Below are positions 5,507 through 7,777 of a stretch of DNA of 7,777 bases, piece after piece; the stretch's first letter is position 1; each line of letters opens with the position of its first letter. This DNA comes from Candidatus Cloacimonadota bacterium. Its GTDB lineage: Bacteria; Cloacimonadota; Cloacimonadia; Cloacimonadales; TCS61. The stretch is from contig JAUVKM010000089.1 in NCBI GenBank assembly GCA_030596265.1, positions 1 through 7,777 of the forward strand. The letters run 5' to 3'. A model generated the notes under the pieces. The model was not told where the DNA came from and did not search any database. It worked only from the letters and a program-made list of their open reading frames with translations. A program made the translations under genes and the position numbers.

Positions 5507-7777
5507 ATGAAAATTAGATCCCGTTTAAATTTATTTATATTGATATTTGTGATCATTGTTTTTGCAATTATGTATTTTGCATCAGTTCAAATTTCCAGGA
5601 ACAGGATTATGGAAGATATTGGTAATCACATTACTACAGCAGTAAAATTTAAAGCACACACAATAGATGAATTACTAAAAACATATATAGAATTTACTGA
5701 ATTAGTATCTACCGGTTTTCCTTTTGTACAATATTTTACTACCAGCTTTGATCAAAAGATCAATGAAGGCAGTATAAAAACAAGAATAAACAGCATTATT
5801 AATAAACGTAGTTCTATTTCCAGAATTAGGTTATTGGATATTGATGGAATTGTGGTAATTTCCAGCCATGATGATATTGGTGTAGACTTGTCTGATGAAA
5901 ATCTATTCATAAAGGGAAGAGAGGAAACTTATGTAAATTATCTTCATTACTCAGAATTTACAGATGAGTATGTATTCAGTATTGCTACTCCAATCTATGC
6001 AAATGGGCAAGTATCCGGTGTGCTTATTGTTAATTATGTTGTAGAGGAGCAATTATTTCCTATAATGACAGATAAAACAGGTATGATACATTCTACCGAA
6101 TTTTATCTTCTGAACAAAGATTTTTTCCTGTTAACTCCAACCAAGTATAATGATGATAAAATATTAGAGACAAAGATCTATCCAGAACAGATAAAACTTT
6201 GTCATGAAGATCATTTGATAAATGAAATTCCTGAAATGGATTTAGTAGCACGTAATATATATACAAATTATCGAGGAAACAAAGTTATGGGAACCCACAT
6301 ATTTATTCCCAGAATGCAATGGTTCCTTATTGTGGAAGTAGATGAATCAGAAATCATGATTCCGATATTGAAGTATCGTAATATTTTTACTATTTTATTT
6401 TCAATTCTCCTTATCATTTCTCTTGGTGTTTCGTATATTATTTTTAGATTTCTTACTAAGCCAATAAAACAACTGGAAATGGGAGTTCAAGAGATAATTA
6501 ATGGAAACATAGATTATAAGATTGCAACAAATAGCAAAGATGAGATCGGTCAGTTATCACGTATATTTGATGATCTAACCGTCAAATTATTAAAATCGCA
6601 GAAAGAGTTGGAAGATAATGCCAGGATACTTGAAAAACGGGTATTAGATAGAACTAAAGAGCTGGAAAATAAAATTGCACAAAGCAAGCATCAAAGAATA
6701 GCAACTTTAAATGTATTAAAAGACCTGGATCAAGCAAATACTGATTTAAAATTGGAAATTGATGAACGCAAGCAGGCGGAAGAATCTCTTCGTTATGAAA
6801 GAGACAACCTAACCAGAATTTTTGAATCTATGGATGATGGCGTATATTTAGTTAACGATCAATATGATATCATTTATGTGAATCCAGTGCTAGAGCAAGA
6901 TTTTGGGAGCTACAAAGATAAGAAGTGTTATAAATATTTTCATGATCTAACTGAACCTTGTTTATGGTGCAAAAACCAGGAAGTTTTTGCAGGAAAAACT
7001 GTACACTGGGAGTGGATTTCTCCTAAGAATGGAAAAACATATTCCCTGACTGATACTCCGCTTAAGAATCCTGATGGCAGTATTTATAAACTAGAATTAT
7101 TCCACGATATCACTAACCGTAAACTGGCAGAAAAAGAGATTACAAAACTTTCCACTGCTGTAACTCAAAGTCCATCTGTTATTGCTATTACAGATATGAA
7201 AGGAAACCTGGAATATGTAAATCCAAAATTTACGGAACTTACGGGATATACTATTGAAGAAGCTAAAGGTATAAATCCCAGAATTCTAAAATCTGGTGAG
7301 CAGCCGGATGAGATGTATAAAGAATTATGGAAAACAATTTCATTCGGTAAAAAGTGGCGTGGAGAGTTTCACAACAAAAAGAAAAACGGTGAGTTATTCT
7401 GGGAATCTGCTTCCATTTCTCCAATTTTTGATGATAAAGGTGAGATCATCAATTTTGTTAAAGTCGCCGAAGATATCACAGAACAAAAGAAGGTGGAAGA
7501 AGCATTAAAAGCAAGTGAAGAAAAACTGCGAATGATGATTGATAACTCTCCTATTGGGTTTTCTGCAACTGATCTGAACGGTAACTTCATTGAAGTGAAT
7601 CCTGCTGTATGTAAAATGACTGGTTACGCTAGAGAAGAATTGATACACAGACACTTTGAAGAGTTTTCTCATCCTGAAGATAAAGAGATTAATGAAAAAT
7701 TATATAAGAAATTATTGGAGAATAAAATACCTCATTTCGATCTTGAAAAGAGATATATACATAAAGACGGCAGCATT
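5507..7777 (+). CDS. Membrane-bound dCACHE-HAMP-multi-PAS sensor, probably a histidine kinase (3' partial)
   Basis: At least 757 residues, still open at the right edge. TM1 (about 7-28) and TM2 (about 292-313) bracket a periplasmic region of some 260 residues with double-CACHE features (RIRLLDIDGIVVISS, GVDLSDENLFIKG, IATPIYANGQVSGVLIV). A HAMP domain follows (314-366: KPIKQLE at its start, DEIGQL near its end), then a long coiled coil (about 362-430), PAS 1 (431-540), PAS 2 (545-660, ISPIFDDKGEIINFVKVAEDITEQ) and PAS 3 from about 668, cut off by the window edge. PAS 1 carries three cysteines in C474-x10-C485-x2-C488. dCACHE domains commonly bind small extracellular molecules such as amino or carboxylic acids; the ligand here is unknown. 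The output domain is not visible: histidine kinase is likeliest, diguanylate cyclase possible. The start follows AAAAGGGG, six bases ahead, just outside the structured intergenic element. It is co-directional and probably co-transcribed with the PAS-only gene upstream. Confidence 0.9.
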   Translation, partial: MKIRSRLNLFILIFVIIVFAIMYFASVQISRNRIMEDIGNHITTAVKFKAHTIDELLKTYIEFTELVSTGFPFVQYFTTSFDQKINEGSIKTRINSIINKRSSISRIRLLDIDGIVVISSHDDIGVDLSDENLFIKGREETYVNYLHYSEFTDEYVFSIATPIYANGQVSGVLIVNYVVEEQLFPIMTDKTGMIHSTEFYLLNKDFFLLTPTKYNDDKILETKIYPEQIKLCHEDHLINEIPEMDLVARNIYTNYRGNKVMGTHIFIPRMQWFLIVEVDESEIMIPILKYRNIFTILFSILLIISLGVSYIIFRFLTKPIKQLEMGVQEIINGNIDYKIATNSKDEIGQLSRIFDDLTVKLLKSQKELEDNARILEKRVLDRTKELENKIAQSKHQRIATLNVLKDLDQANTDLKLEIDERKQAEESLRYERDNLTRIFESMDDGVYLVNDQYDIIYVNPVLEQDFGSYKDKKCYKYFHDLTEPCLWCKNQEVFAGKTVHWEWISPKNGKTYSLTDTPLKNPDGSIYKLELFHDITNRKLAEKEITKLSTAVTQSPSVIAITDMKGNLEYVNPKFTELTGYTIEEAKGINPRILKSGEQPDEMYKELWKTISFGKKWRGEFHNKKKNGELFWESASISPIFDDKGEIINFVKVAEDITEQKKVEEALKASEEKLRMMIDNSPIGFSATDLNGNFIEVNPAVCKMTGYAREELIHRHFEEFSHPEDKEINEKLYKKLLENKIPHFDLEKRYIHKDGSI

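Noticed and set aside
7296..7508. Alternative-frame + strand open frame inside the membrane sensor
   Set aside because: The main frame runs without interruption from 5507 to 7777 with clear PAS motifs across this stretch.

Overview
This window is an AT-rich stretch of a bacterial chromosome, and every supported gene lies on the + strand. A lipoprotein with a lipobox, a secreted multi-domain protein and a membrane sensor with two transmembrane segments point to a diderm (Gram-negative type) bacterium. The AT-rich coding, AGGAG-type ribosome binding sites and abundant PAS proteins would suit an anaerobic lineage of the Cloacimonadota/FCB kind. That placement is an impression only, because no marker gene is present.

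Region 1 (1-1360): the C-terminal part of a CPA2-family cation/proton antiporter (start off the window), then 39 bases later a soluble protein that joins a PTS EIIA type-2 domain (phospho-acceptor His66) to a P-II-like C-terminal domain. The pair looks like a transporter with its cytoplasmic regulator.

Region 2 (1432-3211): a cell-envelope pair. The first gene encodes a secreted protein with two related YfaP/DUF2135-like domains separated by a carboxypeptidase-regulatory-like beta-sandwich. The second, 23 bases downstream, encodes an LPP20-like lipoprotein. A strong intrinsic terminator (3179-3211) closes this transcription unit.

Region 3 (3212-3496): a non-coding AT-rich leader containing two GC-rich 13-15 bp palindromes centred exactly 20 bases apart, with a paired compensatory difference between them, plus two candidate promoters.

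Region 4 (3497-7777): a sensory operon. A cytoplasmic protein with four PAS domains and no kinase domain is followed by a membrane sensor (dCACHE, HAMP, coiled coil, at least three PAS domains) that runs off the window. The 156 bases between them are almost entirely one foldable element: arms directly after the stop codon and just before the ribosome binding site pair over about 16 bp, and the interior can form several mutually exclusive hairpins. This element and the palindrome pair are the least explained parts of the window. The enzymatic output domain of the second sensor is not in the window, so calling it a histidine kinase is inference.
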